64,000 nt of DNA from CAUZIZ01 sp965222655. GTDB taxonomy: Bacteria; Acidobacteriota; UBA6911; RPQK01; JAJDTT01. The number at the start of each line of letters is the position of its first letter. The first letter of the stretch is position 1. The notes under the pieces were generated by a model. It did no database searches, was not told where the DNA came from, and was given only the letters and a program-made list of their open reading frames with translations. This document shows, in pieces, positions 27,995 through 36,768 of this stretch. Location: assembly GCA_965222655.1 (NCBI GenBank), contig CBDCUP010000010.1, positions 186,001 to 250,000 on the forward strand. Reading direction: 5' to 3'. A program made the translations under genes and the position numbers.

Positions 27995-29461
27995 ATGCAT
28001 CCACATGAAGAGGCAGTTCTGGCAGAAACCAGGCGACAGTTTTTCGCCCGCGGAGCCAAGGGTATCGCTGGGATTGCACTGGCAAACCTCATGTCCGACA
28101 GCAGCCTGGGCTCGATCCTGGGGGACAAATCGGTTGGCGGCTTACCCAACCTGCCCCATTTTGCCCCCAGAGCAAAACGATGCATCTACCTTCACATGAT
28201 GGGTGCACCACCGCAGATGGATCTGCTCGACTACAAGCCCAAGATGAAGGAACGGTACGATCAGGACCTGCCAGAGTCGGTGCGCCAGGGCCAGCGTCTC
28301 ACGACCATGACGTCCGGCCAGGCGCGCTTCCCGATCGCTCCATCCGTCTTTCAATTCAAACAACACGGTCAAAACGGCACCTGGATTTCCGAGCTGCTGC
28401 CCTATACCGCGAAGATGATCGATGAGATTGCCATTATTCGTTCGATGAACACCGATGCGATCAATCATGAGCCGGCGATTACCTTCATCCAGACTGGTCA
28501 ACAAGTAGCGGGTCGGCCCTGCATCGGATCCTGGATTGCCTATGGACTCGGAAGCATGAACCAGGACCTGCCCACGTTCGTTGTGATGAACGCCGAGAAG
28601 AGTCATCCCAAGTCGGGCGTGCAAGCGATCTCGGCCAAGCTCTGGAGCTCCGGATTCCTTTCCCCCAAGTACGCCGGCGCAGGGCTGCGTGCGGGAAGCG
28701 ACCCGGTCCTGTACCTCAGCGATCCGGACGGCGTCTCCAGAGAGGTCCGACGCAAGATGCTGGACGGCCTCAGCGAGCTGAATCAGATCCGGCACGAGAA
28801 GATCGCCAACCCTGAGACACTGGCAAGGATCGAGCAGTACGAGATGGCGTTTCGGATGCAGGCTTCGGTCCCGGAGATGGCGGATCTTTCGAGCGAACCG
28901 GAAAGCACCTTCAAACGCTGGGGCGAAGAGGCGAAAGAGCCGGGCAAGTTCCAGAACGCGGCGCTCATGGCCCGACGGTTGGTCGAGCGCGGGGTACGCT
29001 TCGTCCAGATCTATCACCGTGGCTGGGACGTCCACAGCTCCGCTCCCGAAGTCCTGCCGGCACAAGCCCGAGACGTCGACCGCGCCGCCTGGTCCCTGAT
29101 CCAGGATCTCAAAGAGCGTGGCCTCTTCGAGGAAACCTTGGTCATCTGGGGCGGTGAGTTCGGACGCACCATCTACTCGCAGGGCACTCTGACACCCACC
29201 GACTATGGACGCGACCACCATCCGCGTTGCTACAGCCTGTGGATGGCCGGCGGTGGCATCAAAGGCGGCGTCGTTCACGGCGAAACCGACGACTTCTCCT
29301 ACAACATCGTCAAGGACCCGGTCCACATTCGAGATTACCAGGCCACCATCCTGCACCTGTTTGGCATCGACCACGAACGCTTTACCCACAAGCACCAGGG
29401 GTTGGACGCCAAACTGACGGGCGTGGAAGCGGCACATGTGGTGAAAGAGATTCTAGCCTGA
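27995..29461 (+). CDS. DUF1501 family protein, Tat-exported
   Basis: About 488 residues from the ATG at 27995 (GGAGAG ribosome site). The N-terminus 'ETRRQFFARGAKGIAGIALANL' carries a twin-arginine signal. DUF1501 proteins have an alkaline-phosphatase/sulfatase-like fold; 'LVIWGGEFGRTIYSQG' and 'DYGRDHHPRCYSLWMAGGGIKGG' are the conserved blocks. It always pairs with DUF1549/1553 proteins and is thought to act with them in the periplasm. The enzymatic activity is not established. Confidence 0.93.
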   Translation: MHPHEEAVLAETRRQFFARGAKGIAGIALANLMSDSSLGSILGDKSVGGLPNLPHFAPRAKRCIYLHMMGAPPQMDLLDYKPKMKERYDQDLPESVRQGQRLTTMTSGQARFPIAPSVFQFKQHGQNGTWISELLPYTAKMIDEIAIIRSMNTDAINHEPAITFIQTGQQVAGRPCIGSWIAYGLGSMNQDLPTFVVMNAEKSHPKSGVQAISAKLWSSGFLSPKYAGAGLRAGSDPVLYLSDPDGVSREVRRKMLDGLSELNQIRHEKIANPETLARIEQYEMAFRMQASVPEMADLSSEPESTFKRWGEEAKEPGKFQNAALMARRLVERGVRFVQIYHRGWDVHSSAPEVLPAQARDVDRAAWSLIQDLKERGLFEETLVIWGGEFGRTIYSQGTLTPTDYGRDHHPRCYSLWMAGGGIKGGVVHGETDDFSYNIVKDPVHIRDYQATILHLFGIDHERFTHKHQGLDAKLTGVEAAHVVKEILA

Positions 29462-29469
29462 AACTTTGA

Positions 29470-29553
29470 CGTGGGTTCGGTCTCCAGGCCGAAGTTTTTC
29501 TTGTTCTTTCGAGCCTTTGGCTCGAGGCACGGCGGCCTGGAGACCGCCGCCAC
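29470..29553. repeat. Dispersed palindromic repeat, copy 2 (best preserved)
   Basis: Outer stem GGTCTCCAGGCC (29479-29490) pairs perfectly with GGCCTGGAGACC (29534-29545). The inner stem TCGAGCC..GGCTCGA (29509-29525) gives a cruciform. It lies between the DUF1501 stop and the dehydratase start, so it would be in the transcript leader. Confidence 0.8.
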
Positions 29554-29561
29554 AAACCCCT

Positions 29562-30839
29562 ATGCATCGCCGTAAGTTCTTACAGGCAGGCTTGATGAGT
29601 TCGATTAGCGCTGCCGCTCTCCGGGCCCAGAAAAAGGAAGATGTTATGCCAACAACTCCTTCGCCGCCGTTCTCCCAGGAGCGAAGCAAGCTGAAGATCA
29701 CCGGTGTTCGTATGGTTCGTCCCAGGCCAAAACGGCCGCTTCCCACCTATGAGCCAGCTCCTGGATCGTGGTCGACGGGCAACGTCGAAGTGGCGAATCC
29801 GATGTCCGTCTATCCTGAATACAAGGCCCGTCGATCGCTTTTCATGGCCCCCGACCTGGGGCCTTCGGCAGTAGAAATCACGACGGACAAGGGAGTTCGA
29901 GGAATCGGCTACGGCGGCCCGGGTGCGGGTTTTGTGATCGAAAAACACTTGACCCAACTGCTGATCGGTGAGGATCCGTTCAACCTCGAGCGGCTTTGGG
30001 ACATCATGTGGCGCTCGACCCTTTATTACGGTCGGAAGGGTTTGGTGGTGCACGCCATCAGCGCGGTCGACAACGCCCTTTGGGATCTGCTGGGCAACGC
30101 CCTCAAGCTGCCCGTGTACCAGCTCCTGGGAGGCGAGACCAAGTCCCGCATTCCGGGCTACTGCACCGGCAACGATCTGGAGCAGCACATCGAATTTGGC
30201 TACACCAAGCTCAAGCTCGCCGTCCCCCACGGACCGGCGGACGGCCTTGAGGGAATGAAGAAGAACCTGGAACTGGTAGAACGAGCGCGCAAGCTCCTGG
30301 GTCCCGATGGCGAAATCATGTTGGATTGTTGGATGGCTCTTACCGAACGTTATACTCTCGAGTTCGCCCAAGCCCTGGAGCCCTATCGCGTGTACTGGAT
30401 GGAGGAGTGCCTACCGCCAGATAACTACGCCGGCTTCGGACGCCTCAACGCGCAGATCAGCTCGACGCGGATGGCGACCGGCGAACACGAATACACTCGC
30501 TACGGCTTCCGTCAGCTTCTGGACTGCAAGGGCGCCGACATCTGGCAGCCGGATATGAACTGGTGTGGGGGGCTGACCGAATTGCGTCGAATCGGCGCCC
30601 TGGCTGCGAGCCATGACATTCCTGTCATTCTTCACGGTGGCTGGCGCGGAGGCGGTCCCCACTACATCATGGCCACACCGAACAGCCCCTGGTGTGAGAT
30701 GTTCCTTCCCCCGCCCGGAGGCCCTGAGGAGGTTTACAAAGGATTCGAGGAAGAGAACAACATCAGCCGTGGCCCTGAAGGAATCTATATGCGACCCTCA
30801 GATCGCCCGGGTTTCGGATGGGACCTGGTTGTGGATTGA
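29562..30839 (+). CDS. Tat-exported enolase-superfamily dehydratase (L-rhamnonate-dehydratase-like)
   Basis: 425 residues from the ATG at 29562. The signal 'MHRRKFLQAGLMSSISAAALRAQ' looks like a twin-arginine leader, unusual for this normally cytoplasmic family. The barrel has metal ligands Asp in 'IMLDCWMAL', Glu in 'YWMEECLPP' and Glu in 'ATGEHEYTR', plus a catalytic His in 'VILHGGWRGGG'. This pattern fits acid-sugar dehydratases of the rhamnonate type. It follows the PSD1/DUF1501 pair, suggesting periplasmic deoxy-sugar oxidation. The exact acid sugar is inferred. Confidence 0.85.
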   Translation: MHRRKFLQAGLMSSISAAALRAQKKEDVMPTTPSPPFSQERSKLKITGVRMVRPRPKRPLPTYEPAPGSWSTGNVEVANPMSVYPEYKARRSLFMAPDLGPSAVEITTDKGVRGIGYGGPGAGFVIEKHLTQLLIGEDPFNLERLWDIMWRSTLYYGRKGLVVHAISAVDNALWDLLGNALKLPVYQLLGGETKSRIPGYCTGNDLEQHIEFGYTKLKLAVPHGPADGLEGMKKNLELVERARKLLGPDGEIMLDCWMALTERYTLEFAQALEPYRVYWMEECLPPDNYAGFGRLNAQISSTRMATGEHEYTRYGFRQLLDCKGADIWQPDMNWCGGLTELRRIGALAASHDIPVILHGGWRGGGPHYIMATPNSPWCEMFLPPPGGPEEVYKGFEEENNISRGPEGIYMRPSDRPGFGWDLVVD

Positions 30840-31176
30840 GACAGCAGCCAGCACGGACAATAATAACGATCTGCTCCTGTCGACGACTCGTTTTGCTTTC
30901 CGTCGTGCTTTTCTTTCCCAATCTTTTCTCCTGGGATCAGGTGGGCACAAGGGAAGCCCCGAAATTCTGGTCTCCGCTGCTGGCATTCGGTCCAGAAAGT
31001 CCGGAATTCCAATCCAATTGAACGAGTTCTATACTTCAACTGGACGGAGCAGTGATATGGGTCTTGGACCAGCGGGTACGAGAAGACATCCGAGCGATGA
31101 CGATCGTCTGAAATCGAGCAGATTCGATCCCTCGACTGAGTCAGAGGTTGGGAACCAGTCCTCCCTCTCAGACAAC

Positions 31177-31578
31177 ATGGCGGAAAGGGTTCGGTCGGGC
31201 GCCGGCCGGGGCTGGTTACTACGCGCTTTATTGATCTTCTCGGGCAGCGTAGCAGTGGCACTGGGCATCGCCGGAATCTTTCTGCCATTGCTGCCCACCA
31301 CCCCTTTTCTTCTTTTGGCGGCCTCCTGTTACCTCCGCAGTTCCGACCGGTTATACCTCTGGCTCGTCGGCAACCGATGGACCGGGGAGTACGTCCGGAA
31401 CTATCGCGAGGGAAAGGGACTTCCACGAAGGAGCAAGGCGTTCACGGTTCTTCTGCTCTGGGGGACCCTGGCCTGCTCTGCTATCCTGGTGAAGGCGACT
31501 TTGGCCCGTCTTCTGCTTGTCCTGGTGGCCTTGATCGTCCCCATCTTCATTCTCAGATTGCCGACGCGAGAGCCTTGA
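31177..31578 (+). CDS. YbaN/DUF454 family small membrane protein
   Basis: 133 residues from the ATG at 31177; an in-frame ATG at 31057 would add a 40-residue polar leader. The family signature 'GIAGIFLPLLPTTPFLLLAASCYLRSSDRLY' (in pieces) and the basic 'YREGKGLPRRSKAFT' loop are plain, with three to four membrane helices. DUF454 proteins sit in the inner membrane and their function is unknown. The 337 bases before it hold no other convincing gene. Confidence 0.85.
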   Translation: MAERVRSGAGRGWLLRALLIFSGSVAVALGIAGIFLPLLPTTPFLLLAASCYLRSSDRLYLWLVGNRWTGEYVRNYREGKGLPRRSKAFTVLLLWGTLACSAILVKATLARLLLVLVALIVPIFILRLPTREP

Positions 31579-31915
31579 GAAATCGCACTGAGCTGATCCG
31601 CACCACTCGCGTCCGGCTTGCTTCCGCGCCGCGCCTGAGGCAGCATGACGCTCCGCCGTCCTCTTGGCCTACTTTAGGGCCACGAGGGCCCGCCTGGCTC
31701 TCGCGACTCCAGCAGAGACGCCTGATCCGAGACCTGGTAGGATCAGAAGAGAGGGTGCTTTTGACAATGCTATGGCGACTATTCGGTTGGAACGGAGGCT
31801 CCTTGAATCTTGGCCTGGAGCCTTTCCGCCCGACCTGTCACAGCAGTGGCCCTGGTATCGACAGAAGCACTGTTCGGGTCAATCATCAACCTCTAGCTCA
31901 ATCAGGAGATCAACC

Positions 31916-32377
31916 ATGCCATTCTCAAAGGAAAAAACAGTCGAAATGCTCGAGACGGCCTACTCCATGGAATTGGAGACCGTCATTAACTACCTCTCCA
32001 ACAGCGTCAATCTGGACGGTGTTCGGGCCGAGGAAATCAAGAAATCTCTGGACGCCGACATCGCGGAAGAGTTGCTTCATGCCCAACAACTGGCCCGACG
32101 GATCAAGCAGCTCGGTGGCTTCGTTCCTGGTTCCGCTTCAGTAAAGGTGGGGAACCAGATGCAGCCATCCTCCGAAACCACCGACGTGGTCCACGCCATC
32201 AAGGCCGTCATCGATGCCGAACAGACAGCCTGTGAACACTACAAGAACATCATCAGGGCCACAGACGGCGAAGACTTTGTTACCCAGGACCTGTGTATTC
32301 GATTACTGGCGGACGAGGAGGAGCACCTGGTTCTGTTTCAAGGATTCCTCAAGGAATATGACAAAGAAGTGACCTGA
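31916..32377 (+). CDS. Ferritin-like di-iron protein (bacterioferritin/Dps-like)
   Basis: 153 residues with AGGAG before the ATG. The four-helix pattern with metal Glu/His is visible: 'MELETVINYL', 'EELLHAQQLARRI', 'DAEQTACEHYKNII' and 'DEEEHLVLFQGFL'. It stores iron or protects against peroxide in the cytoplasm. Length and motifs fit the bacterioferritin-related group. It stands alone between YbaN and the YbgA-like gene. Confidence 0.88.
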   Translation: MPFSKEKTVEMLETAYSMELETVINYLSNSVNLDGVRAEEIKKSLDADIAEELLHAQQLARRIKQLGGFVPGSASVKVGNQMQPSSETTDVVHAIKAVIDAEQTACEHYKNIIRATDGEDFVTQDLCIRLLADEEEHLVLFQGFLKEYDKEVT

Positions 32378-32484
32378 TCAGGTTCGTGGCCTACTTCGGT
32401 TCCATCTACTCGTTGGTAGTGGAACCTTTAGTAACTCCCCGGGCTGGGAGCCGGATCATTCACAAGAAGACTTTGGGTCCGGCG

Positions 32485-32556
32485 TAGCGGTGGGCTCCAG
32501 GCCGCCGTCCCAGTCGAAGACCCGGAAGAAAAACTCTTCGGCCTGGAGGCCAAGGT
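32485..32556. repeat. Dispersed palindromic repeat, copy 3 (inverse orientation)
   Basis: GGCTCCAGGCCGCCG at the left and CTTCGGCCTGGAGGCC at the right. This copy gives the template with which the two halves flanking the 21-kb island can be rejoined. Confidence 0.7.
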
Positions 32557-32611
32557 TACGCTCGCAAATGAAGTTGCAGTCAGAACTCTGGAATCCAGGA
32601 ACGCCTCTAGA

Positions 32612-33592
32612 ATGAAGCCACCAGCGGCGGCCGACCAAGTCGACTTGACCAGACCGATTGTGGTTACCAGCAAGTGTCTCGGTTTTGAATCCTGCCGCTA
32701 CAACGGTGACATGGTATCTGCTCCCCTTGTCCAGAGCCTGGCAGCACATGTCAACTTCCAAGCTGTCTGTCCCGAAGTGGAGATCGGCCTGGGAACACCA
32801 CGAGATCCGATCCGCCTGGTTCTAGAGGACGGAAATGAGCGATTGATGCAGCCTACCACAGGAAAGGATCTGACGAGGAAGATGGAGCAGTTCAGCCAGA
32901 AGTATCTGGGATCCCTTCCTGCAGTGGACGGCTTCATATTGAAGAATCGCTCACCCAGCTGCGCCGTCAAGGACTCCAAGATCCACCTTTCGGTTGTTAA
33001 GGGCGCTGTTGCCGGAAAGGGACCGGGGCTATTTGCCCGCAGCGTTCTGGAGCGTTTCCCCCATGCTGCTATCGGGGATGAAAGACGACTAACCAATCCC
33101 TCGATCCGAGATCATTTCTTGACCAAGCTCTACGTCCAAGCACGCTATCGGGTCCTTCGCCAGGCACCCAACATTCAGAAGCTGATCCATTTCCAATCAC
33201 AGAACAAGCTTCTGCTAATGGCCCACAACCAGACCAAGATGCGACTCATGGGACGGATCGTAGCCGGCTACGATGGGAACAACCTCTACGACTTGCTGGA
33301 CCGGTATGCTGAGCAGCTTGGCGCAGCCTTCGCCCGTGCTCCCAGATTCACCTCCAACATCAATGTTCTAATGCACGCTTTCGGCTACTTTTCTGATAGG
33401 CTGGCCAGCCGGGAAAAGGCCTATTTCCTGCACGCGCTCGAGTCCTATCGGGGGGGACGCATTCGGCTGCCCTCTGTGATCGCGGTGCTGCAGGCCTGGA
33501 TTGCGCGTTTTGAAAACCCGTACCTGAAAAGCCAGTCCTTCTTTGAACCCTATCCCCGAGAGTTGGTCGAGCTGCCCTTGGGAGGACGGTAA
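32612..33592 (+). CDS. YbgA-like protein (DUF523 plus DUF1722 fusion)
   Basis: 326 residues. The N-terminal DUF523 half has Cys motifs 'VTSKCLGFESCRYNG', 'VCPEVEIGLGTPRDP' and 'LKNRSPSCAV'. The C-terminal DUF1722 half has 'KLIHFQSQNKLLLMAHNQ' and 'HAFGYFSDRL'. The fused form is common in proteobacteria and others beside light-repair or stress genes. The conserved Cys may bind metal or a thiolated substrate. Function not established. Confidence 0.9.
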   Translation: MKPPAAADQVDLTRPIVVTSKCLGFESCRYNGDMVSAPLVQSLAAHVNFQAVCPEVEIGLGTPRDPIRLVLEDGNERLMQPTTGKDLTRKMEQFSQKYLGSLPAVDGFILKNRSPSCAVKDSKIHLSVVKGAVAGKGPGLFARSVLERFPHAAIGDERRLTNPSIRDHFLTKLYVQARYRVLRQAPNIQKLIHFQSQNKLLLMAHNQTKMRLMGRIVAGYDGNNLYDLLDRYAEQLGAAFARAPRFTSNINVLMHAFGYFSDRLASREKAYFLHALESYRGGRIRLPSVIAVLQAWIARFENPYLKSQSFFEPYPRELVELPLGGR

Positions 33593-33693
33593 GGAAGGGA
33601 CTTGAACGGCATCTACGAGAGATAGTCTGGTCAGTTGCTACCCGGGAATACCGACTCGCGGTTCGTCGGAATCTCCAACTGAAAACCACCACC

Positions 33694-35409
33694 ATGGAAC
33701 AGGTTCATACGCTTCAACCGGTGCTCCTCCTGCTCTTCGTCGGCATCGTAGCAGTCTTCCTGGTGCGTCCCCTGCGCATGAGCCCAATTGTGGGTTATCT
33801 GATAGCTGGGGTGCTGGTTGGGCCCTACGGTCTGAGCATCTTAGAGGAGAGCAAGACGACTCATCTTCTGGCCGAGCTCGGCGTAGTATTTCTGCTCTTT
33901 GATATCGGTCTACACTTTTCCCTAACACGGCTCTGGGAAGCGCGTCGGGATATCCTTGGCCTGGGGCCCCTTCAGATGGCCCTGTGTACGTTGGCGCTCA
34001 GCCTCGTCTTGCTGAAGGGAGCCGGACTCACCACCGAGCTGGCAATCCTGCTCGGAGCTACTCTCGCCTTGTCCTCGACTGCGGTCGCCTCCGAGACGGT
34101 CAAGGAGTACAGCCAACAGGCCTGTCCGGTGGGTCAATCGGCCACCGCAGTGCTCATCTTTCAAGACGTCTGCGCCATCTTCTTGCTGATCCTGGCTGCC
34201 TCGATGGGCAGCGACGAACCCTCCCTGGCCCTCGATCTTGGATCGGCTCTACTCAAGGCTGCGCTCGCGTTCGTTGGAGCTATCGTCATCGGACGCTTTT
34301 TGGTCGGACCTCTCTTCGCCTTCCTGTCTAGATCCAAATACGAAGAAATCTTTACTGCCACGACGCTTCTCATCGTCCTGGCAACGGGCGCCGCTACCGC
34401 CGCGGCCGGTCTGTCGCTGACTCTGGGCGCCTTTCTGAGTGGAATGATCATTTCGGAAACACCCTATCGTCATGTCATTCAGACGGAAGTCAAACCCTTT
34501 CGCGGTCTGCTGCTGGGTTTCTTTTTCATCACGGTGGGAATGTCACTCGATCTCCAGGTACTGGGACTGCACTGGCCCAAGGTCTTACTGGCACTGGGGC
34601 TCTTACTCCTGGTCAAGACCGTGTTTGTCTACCTCTCAGCCTGGGTGGTCCGCATGCCCTCGTTCATCTCGATTCAGATCGGCTTTCTGCTTTCGCAAGG
34701 AAGTGAATTCGCCTTCGTAATCCTGGCCTTGCCCCTGCTCAGTGGCGCGATCACAGCCGAACTATCGTCGATTCTGATTGCCGCAGTGGCCGCAAGCATG
34801 GCGCTGACGCCATCCCTCTCCGCTTTGGGTCATCGCCTTACAGCGCGTCTGGCTAACGAGGCCTGGAAGGAGCATGCCGGCGAGCTTACCGAGGAACGGG
34901 AGGGATCCGCCGAGGTCGTGATCATTGGAATGAGCGCGGTGGGCCGACAACTCACGCATGCCTTGGACGATCACGGCATCGCCTACAAAGCCTTTGACTT
35001 CGACCATGATAGATTCGTGACCGCCAGGATCGACGGCTATGCTGTGGCCTTCGGAGATCTGGCGGATCTACGGTTGGCAGAAACCATCCAGATGGCGGAG
35101 GCGAAAATCCTGGCGATTGCAGTTCCCCGCGAGCAAGTAGCGGCTGAGGTGGGACCCACAATTTCGGTTCGCTACCCCAACCTGACACGCTTTGTCTCCG
35201 CTACTACTGGTGCGGAGGCGAAGAGGTTTGAAGCCTTGGGTGCAACCCCCATCGTGTCCTACAGCTTTCCCGAAGGTGTGGATCTGGCGAGTGCCGTCCT
35301 GCGGGCTTTGGGCATCTCCAGTGACAGAATCGAGAAGTGGATACGGCGTCAACAGGAGCGTGCCCTTGAAATTAATCCAGAGATCCAAATCACAGAGTCC
35401 GCCGCTTGA
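33694..35409 (+). CDS. Kef-type monovalent cation:proton antiporter (CPA2) with TrkA-N domain
   Basis: 571 residues. About 12 membrane helices (residues 5-380) carry the CPA2 features 'LLFDIGLHFSLTRLW' and 'GATLALSSTAVASETVKEY', with a 'VLIFQDVCAIFLL' stretch holding the conserved Gln-Asp. A cytoplasmic nucleotide-binding TrkA-N domain follows ('VVIIGMSAVGRQLTHALDD', about residue 405). It exchanges K+ or Na+ for H+. Single gene with a short upstream gap. Confidence 0.92.
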   Translation: MEQVHTLQPVLLLLFVGIVAVFLVRPLRMSPIVGYLIAGVLVGPYGLSILEESKTTHLLAELGVVFLLFDIGLHFSLTRLWEARRDILGLGPLQMALCTLALSLVLLKGAGLTTELAILLGATLALSSTAVASETVKEYSQQACPVGQSATAVLIFQDVCAIFLLILAASMGSDEPSLALDLGSALLKAALAFVGAIVIGRFLVGPLFAFLSRSKYEEIFTATTLLIVLATGAATAAAGLSLTLGAFLSGMIISETPYRHVIQTEVKPFRGLLLGFFFITVGMSLDLQVLGLHWPKVLLALGLLLLVKTVFVYLSAWVVRMPSFISIQIGFLLSQGSEFAFVILALPLLSGAITAELSSILIAAVAASMALTPSLSALGHRLTARLANEAWKEHAGELTEEREGSAEVVIIGMSAVGRQLTHALDDHGIAYKAFDFDHDRFVTARIDGYAVAFGDLADLRLAETIQMAEAKILAIAVPREQVAAEVGPTISVRYPNLTRFVSATTGAEAKRFEALGATPIVSYSFPEGVDLASAVLRALGISSDRIEKWIRRQQERALEINPEIQITESAA

Positions 35410-35457
35410 TGTCCCCTGCGGGGAGGGGGAGTGGGAGCTGCTTTCTGGCGTAGGGTT

Positions 35458-35500
35458 TGGCCCAGGCCGAAGTATTCTTTCGAGCCTAGCTCGACTCACG
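35458..35500. repeat. Partial dispersed palindromic repeat, copy 4
   Basis: CCCAGGCCGAAGTATTC then TTTCGAGCCTAGCTCGA: left half and inner hairpin of the repeat family, with the right half missing next to the end of the lipoprotein gene. Confidence 0.5.
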
Positions 35501-36767
35501 GCAGCCAACGAGGATGATCTGCTCCCTGGTCATTCAGCCCGTCGGTGAGGTGCCTTGGCTTGGCACCGTTCTCTTCCCTCAACCAGATTCCCGGCATCTT
35601 GCCGACTTCCGCTCGGCAGAAGAGGATGGTATGCCCATCTGGTGATTCGGCCGCCCGAAAATCCCAGACAGGCGGATCGCTTTGTGTCAGTCGCTGCACT
35701 TCAGCACTGAGGGGATCTACTCGACAGATTTCGGTACCACCCCGTGCCAACTCAGGTTTGTAGTCTCGGTTGAAATGATCTGTGTCGGGACGAAGCGCTT
35801 GGAATTCCCAGGCGACTTTGCTGTGCGGCAGCTTTCGAGAGAACAAAATCGATCCCGCCCGCGTCCAGCTCAACATATTGGAGCCGCTGCCCCGACGCTT
35901 TGGACTACCATAGCTGGCACCAAACCAGTGCGGCCGGTTCCGGGTAAGGACTCGCTGCTCGGATCCATCAGGACGGCTGACGCAGACATCGGACCAGTCA
36001 TGACCTGGATCCTCTCGAGGGTAGCAATCCTGGTAAGCAAGCCAATCTCCATCTGGGGACCAGCAGGGCCCGAAGTAGAGGTGGTCTTGACGACCCGCCA
36101 CCAGGGTGCGGTTCCGACCTTCGAAATCGCTGGTCCAGATCTGATAGCCCGAAGGAGTGGCCAGGTGAAAGGCGACGCCCTTGGCCCCCGGGTTGAGGTC
36201 GAAACCGTAGGGCAGACCTTCGCCGGCACCCGTGAACTCTCGGGCATCGCTACCATCGAGGTTCATGCTGAAGACTTGTCCAACCTTTTCACGCACCACT
36301 TGCACCAGCATGCGTCCGTCGCCGAGCAGCAACTGCGGGGCGTAGAAGACTGCCATCCGCTTCTTCGTGGCAATCTCGGTCAAGCTCTCATCCTCGAGAT
36401 CGTAGATCCAGATATGGGTAGGTGTCTGGGTGTAGTACTCGCTGAAGGGGCGACCCGGCCCATCCCGCCGAGCTTCCATGCTCAGGAACAGGACTCTTTT
36501 ACCATCGGCGAAGAAACCCGCGGGCTGCCAGGTCACCTGCTCTGGCTCCTTGAAATCAAACACACGCAGACCGGTGCCGTCGGCGTTCATCAGGACAGCC
36601 CTGCCCTGGCTGACGAAAAAGAAGCGAGCCGTGGGCTGGGATTCGAGGCTGGAAGTCGGCTTCGGTTCCCTGCAGGAAAGCAAAGCCAGACTAGAGCCAC
36701 CGGTCAACGAGGCCACGAACTTCCGACGTGTAAGGTGGGGCTTCAGAGGCGACTCATGTCCTTTCAA
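35496..36767 (-). CDS. Tat-exported lipoprotein with TolB/PD40-type propeller
   Basis: 423 residues with a TTG start. The leader 'LTRRKFVASLTGGSSLALLSC' combines a twin-arginine motif and a lipobox-like LLSC. PD40 strands 'PCWSPDGDWLAYQD' and 'ESPDGHTILFC' mark a propeller, resembling oligogalacturonate-lyase-like proteins, which share the 'WSPDG' and metal His pattern ('RPHWFGASYG', 'HPRWLP'). It begins one base after the symporter stop, so it is co-transcribed with it. Likely binds or cleaves the sugar that the symporter imports. Confidence 0.75.
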   Translation of the reverse strand: MKGHESPLKPHLTRRKFVASLTGGSSLALLSCREPKPTSSLESQPTARFFFVSQGRAVLMNADGTGLRVFDFKEPEQVTWQPAGFFADGKRVLFLSMEARRDGPGRPFSEYYTQTPTHIWIYDLEDESLTEIATKKRMAVFYAPQLLLGDGRMLVQVVREKVGQVFSMNLDGSDAREFTGAGEGLPYGFDLNPGAKGVAFHLATPSGYQIWTSDFEGRNRTLVAGRQDHLYFGPCWSPDGDWLAYQDCYPREDPGHDWSDVCVSRPDGSEQRVLTRNRPHWFGASYGSPKRRGSGSNMLSWTRAGSILFSRKLPHSKVAWEFQALRPDTDHFNRDYKPELARGGTEICRVDPLSAEVQRLTQSDPPVWDFRAAESPDGHTILFCRAEVGKMPGIWLREENGAKPRHLTDGLNDQGADHPRWLP

Positions 36768-36768
36768 T

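Noticed and set aside
28142..29437. 431-codon minus-strand frame opposite the DUF1501 gene
   Set aside because: Antisense shadow of a high-GC gene; composition is that of the complementary third positions and no motif is present.
30613..31176. N-terminal extension of the YbaN-like protein from 30613
   Set aside because: Overlaps the end of the dehydratase gene in another frame and has no protein-like pattern; the domain starts near 31177.
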